Below, in pieces: positions 61,955 through 64,000 of a stretch of 64,000 nucleotides of DNA. The notes below the pieces were generated by a model, which saw only the letters and a program-made list of their open reading frames with translations, did no database searches and was not told where the DNA came from. Source of the DNA: Stutzerimonas kirkiae (GTDB lineage Bacteria > Pseudomonadota > Gammaproteobacteria > Pseudomonadales > Pseudomonadaceae); NCBI RefSeq assembly GCF_004327335.1, contig NZ_QJUO01000001.1:1-64000 (forward strand), given 5' to 3'. The position numbers were made by a program, and so were the translations under genes. Each line of letters opens with the position of its first letter. The first letter of the stretch is position 1.

Positions 61955-63301
61955 ATGCATCAGGCCCAGCAGCCATCACCGTCCCAGTCCGGCCCGCTCA
62001 AGCTGGACAATCACTGGATGCCCTTCTCGTCCAATCGCAACTTCCAGCGCGATCCGCGCCTGATCGTCGCCGCGCAGGGCAGTTGGCTGCTCGACGACCA
62101 GGGCCGGCGCATCTATGACAGTCTTTCCGGCCTGTGGACATGCGGCGCCGGCCACTCGCGCCAGGAAATCCAGGAGGCGGTGGCCCGGCAACTCGGCACC
62201 CTCGACTATTCCCCGGCCTTCCAGTACGGCCACCCGCTGTCCTTTCGCCTGGCGGAAAGGATCGCCAGCCTGACGCCCGGCGCACTCGACCATGTGTTCT
62301 TCACCGGCTCCGGCTCGGAATGCGCCGACACCGCGGTCAAGATGGCCCGTGCCTACTGGCGGCTGAAAGGCCAGCCGCAGAAGACCCGGCTGATCGGTCG
62401 TGCGCGCGGCTACCACGGCGTGAACGTCGCCGGCACCGCCCTCGGCGGCATCGGCGGCAACCGCAAGATGTTCGGCCAGTTGATGGAGGTCGACCACCTG
62501 CCGCACACCCTGCAACCACAGTTGGCCTTCACCCGCGGCGCGGCCAAAACCGGCGGGGTGGAGCTGGCCGACGAACTGCTGAAACTGATCGAGCTGCACG
62601 ACGCCTCCAATATCGCCGCGGTGATCGTCGAGCCGATGTCCGGCTCGGCCGGCGTCATCGTGCCGCCGGCCGGTTACCTGCGGCGCCTGCGGGAAATCTG
62701 TGACCAGCATGACATCCTGCTGATCTTCGACGAAGTGATCACGGCCTTCGGGCGCATGGGCAAATGGACCGCCGCCGAGTATTTCGGCGTGACCCCGGAC
62801 CTGATGAACGTGGCCAAGCAGATCACCAACGGCGCCATCCCCATGGGCGCAGTGATCGCCAGCCGCGAGATATACGAAACCTTCATGCGCCAAGCCAGCC
62901 CCGAATACGCGGTCGAGTTCAGCCATGGCTACACCTACTCGGCCCACCCGGTCGCCTGCGCCGCGGGCCTCGCCAGCCTGGAACTGCTGGAGCGAGAGAA
63001 CCTGGTACAGCAGTCGGCCGAGCTGGCCCCGTACTTCGAGAAGGCCATCCACGGCCTCGCGGGCGCCAGGCACGTGGTCGATATCCGCAACTGCGGCCTG
63101 GCCGGCGCGCTGCAGATCGCCCCGCGCGACGGCGACGCTATCGTGCGCCCGTTCGAAGTGGGCATGGCGCTGTGGAAAGCCGGCTTCTACGTGCGCTTCG
63201 GCGGCGACACCCTGCAGTTCGGCCCGACCTTCAACGCCAGGCCGGAAGAACTCGACCGCCTGTTCGACGCGGTCGGCCAGGCACTGCAGGCGATCGACTG
63301 A
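61955..63301 (+). CDS. bauA: Beta-alanine:pyruvate aminotransferase
   Basis: 448 residues, class III aminotransferase. PLP-binding region IFDEVITAFGRMG with Asp, and the catalytic Lys in VAKQITNGAIPMGA. N-terminus LDNHWMPFSSNRNFQRDPR is typical of omega-amino acid:pyruvate transaminases. Converts beta-alanine to malonate semialdehyde, the substrate of the enzyme encoded next. CCAGGA lies upstream of ATG 61955. Confidence 0.96.
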   Translation: MHQAQQPSPSQSGPLKLDNHWMPFSSNRNFQRDPRLIVAAQGSWLLDDQGRRIYDSLSGLWTCGAGHSRQEIQEAVARQLGTLDYSPAFQYGHPLSFRLAERIASLTPGALDHVFFTGSGSECADTAVKMARAYWRLKGQPQKTRLIGRARGYHGVNVAGTALGGIGGNRKMFGQLMEVDHLPHTLQPQLAFTRGAAKTGGVELADELLKLIELHDASNIAAVIVEPMSGSAGVIVPPAGYLRRLREICDQHDILLIFDEVITAFGRMGKWTAAEYFGVTPDLMNVAKQITNGAIPMGAVIASREIYETFMRQASPEYAVEFSHGYTYSAHPVACAAGLASLELLERENLVQQSAELAPYFEKAIHGLAGARHVVDIRNCGLAGALQIAPRDGDAIVRPFEVGMALWKAGFYVRFGGDTLQFGPTFNARPEELDRLFDAVGQALQAID

Positions 63302-63357
63302 ATCCACACCTTCCCGAAGGCCCGGAAGGGCTCTCTGTCAGCCAACGAGGAACGACC

Positions 63358-64000
63358 ATGCATGTCATCCCGCACCTGATCAACGGCGAACGCATCAGCA
63401 CGCAAGAACGCACCGCCGAGGTCTTCAACCCGTCCACCGGCGAGGTCATCCAGCGCCTCGGCCTGGCCGACCGCGCGACCGTGCAGCAGGCCATCGACGC
63501 CGCCCAGGCCGCCTTCCCGGCCTGGCGCAACACCCCGCCCGCCAGGCGCGCCCAGGTATTGTTCCGCTTCAAGCAACTGCTGGAAGCCAATGGAGAGCGT
63601 ATTGCCCGGCTGATCAGCGAAGAGCATGGCAAGACCCTGGAAGATGCCGCTGGCGAGCTGAAGCGCGGTATCGAGAACGTCGAGTTCGCCTGCGCGGCAC
63701 CGGAGATTCTCAAAGGCGAATACAGCCGCAACGTCGGCCCGAACATCGACGCCTGGAGCGATCTGCAGCCCATCGGCGTGGTCGCCGGCATCACGCCGTT
63801 CAATTTCCCGGCCATGGTGCCGCTGTGGATGTATCCGCTGGCGATCGCCTGCGGCAACACCTTTATCCTCAAGCCTTCCGAACGCGCCCCCAGCTCCACC
63901 CTGCTGATCGCCGAACTGTTCCACGAAGCCGGCCTGCCCAGGGGCGTTCTGAACCTGGTACAGGGCGACAAGGAAGCCGTGGATGCGCTGCTCGAGGCAC
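63358..64000 (+). CDS. mmsA: CoA-acylating malonate/methylmalonate-semialdehyde dehydrogenase, 3' end outside the window
   Basis: 214 residues visible of an expected about 500. N-terminus MHVIPHLINGERISTQERTA; NAD-binding and family segment GITPFNFPAMVPLWMYPLA and CGNTFILKPSERAP, diagnostic of MmsA. The catalytic Cys lies beyond the window. Starts 57 bp after bauA, with GAGG upstream; in this context it is probably BauC, converting malonate semialdehyde to acetyl-CoA. Confidence 0.93.
   Translation, partial: MHVIPHLINGERISTQERTAEVFNPSTGEVIQRLGLADRATVQQAIDAAQAAFPAWRNTPPARRAQVLFRFKQLLEANGERIARLISEEHGKTLEDAAGELKRGIENVEFACAAPEILKGEYSRNVGPNIDAWSDLQPIGVVAGITPFNFPAMVPLWMYPLAIACGNTFILKPSERAPSSTLLIAELFHEAGLPRGVLNLVQGDKEAVDALLEA

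Overview
The window is a GC-rich chromosomal segment from a gammaproteobacterium, almost certainly a Pseudomonas in the broad sense. The evidence is the gene content and order: tex-ompR-envZ-rimK, priA-argS-SPOR protein, ubiD-rho-trxA-ppx, ppk-hemB, and yheS-algP-algQ-dsbB. These are typical Pseudomonas neighbourhoods, and the encoded proteins (DadR/DadA, AlgP/AlgQ, BauA) are Pseudomonas-type. No tRNA, rRNA, transposase, integrase or phage structural gene was seen. The window is mostly core genome with a few accessory patches.

Layout. 0-7.2 kb: 3' part of polB; D-alanine catabolism (dadA plus a Rid protein, with divergent dadR); aspartase with a divergent LysR regulator. 7.2-11.1 kb: an iron-uptake-like set made of a TonB-dependent receptor with an N-terminal STN domain (apparently frameshifted), a PepSY membrane protein and a 57-residue membrane protein. 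11.2-19.0 kb: an exported retropepsin-like protein, an acyltransferase, a one-spacer remnant of a type I-E-like CRISPR array, tex, ompR/envZ, and rimB-rimK. 19.3-22.3 kb: a large uncharacterised EF-hand membrane protein and a lone HTH repressor with an operator-like region. 22.7-28.8 kb: a redox/oxygen signalling cluster of two convergent gene pairs. One pair is an Aer-like PAS chemoreceptor plus a DosP-like PAS-PAS-GAF-GGDEF-EAL enzyme. The other is a free PAS protein plus a chemoreceptor with a CZB-like tail. 29.2-42.0 kb: housekeeping genes (hslR, PAP2 phosphatase, priA, argS, SPOR protein, a 2Fe-2S/FAD oxidoreductase, ubiD, rho, trxA, ppx). 42.1-49.8 kb: a catecholate-siderophore uptake locus (DUF2218 protein, ATPase, permease, binding protein, IroE-like esterase, FepA-like receptor, divergent AraC regulator). 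It lies between ppx and ppk. 49.9-60.6 kb: ppk, hemB, elbB, a LysE exporter, a TerC-MscS-YheS operon, a TIGR02444 protein, algP, algQ and dsbB. 60.9-64.0 kb: beta-alanine catabolism (LysR regulator, bauA, start of mmsA/bauC).

Intergenic DNA carries several dispersed hairpin families. The main one is an imperfect palindrome of about 75-165 bp built on GGCTGGACGAA / TTTTCGTCCAGCC, with seven full copies plus one half copy. One copy sits between ompR and envZ. Other repeats are a GTAGGGTGCGC-type palindrome (three places), a GGCAAG/CTTGCC REP-like element, and a 36-bp element near both ends of the window.

Observations that most merit follow-up are the orphan CRISPR remnant, the DosP-like enzyme that keeps the haem His but has Thr at the Met95 position, the CZB-like chemoreceptor that lacks the zinc Cys, the frameshifted receptor, and the uncharacterised EF-hand protein. 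All functional statements are by recognition of motifs and families; no search was run.
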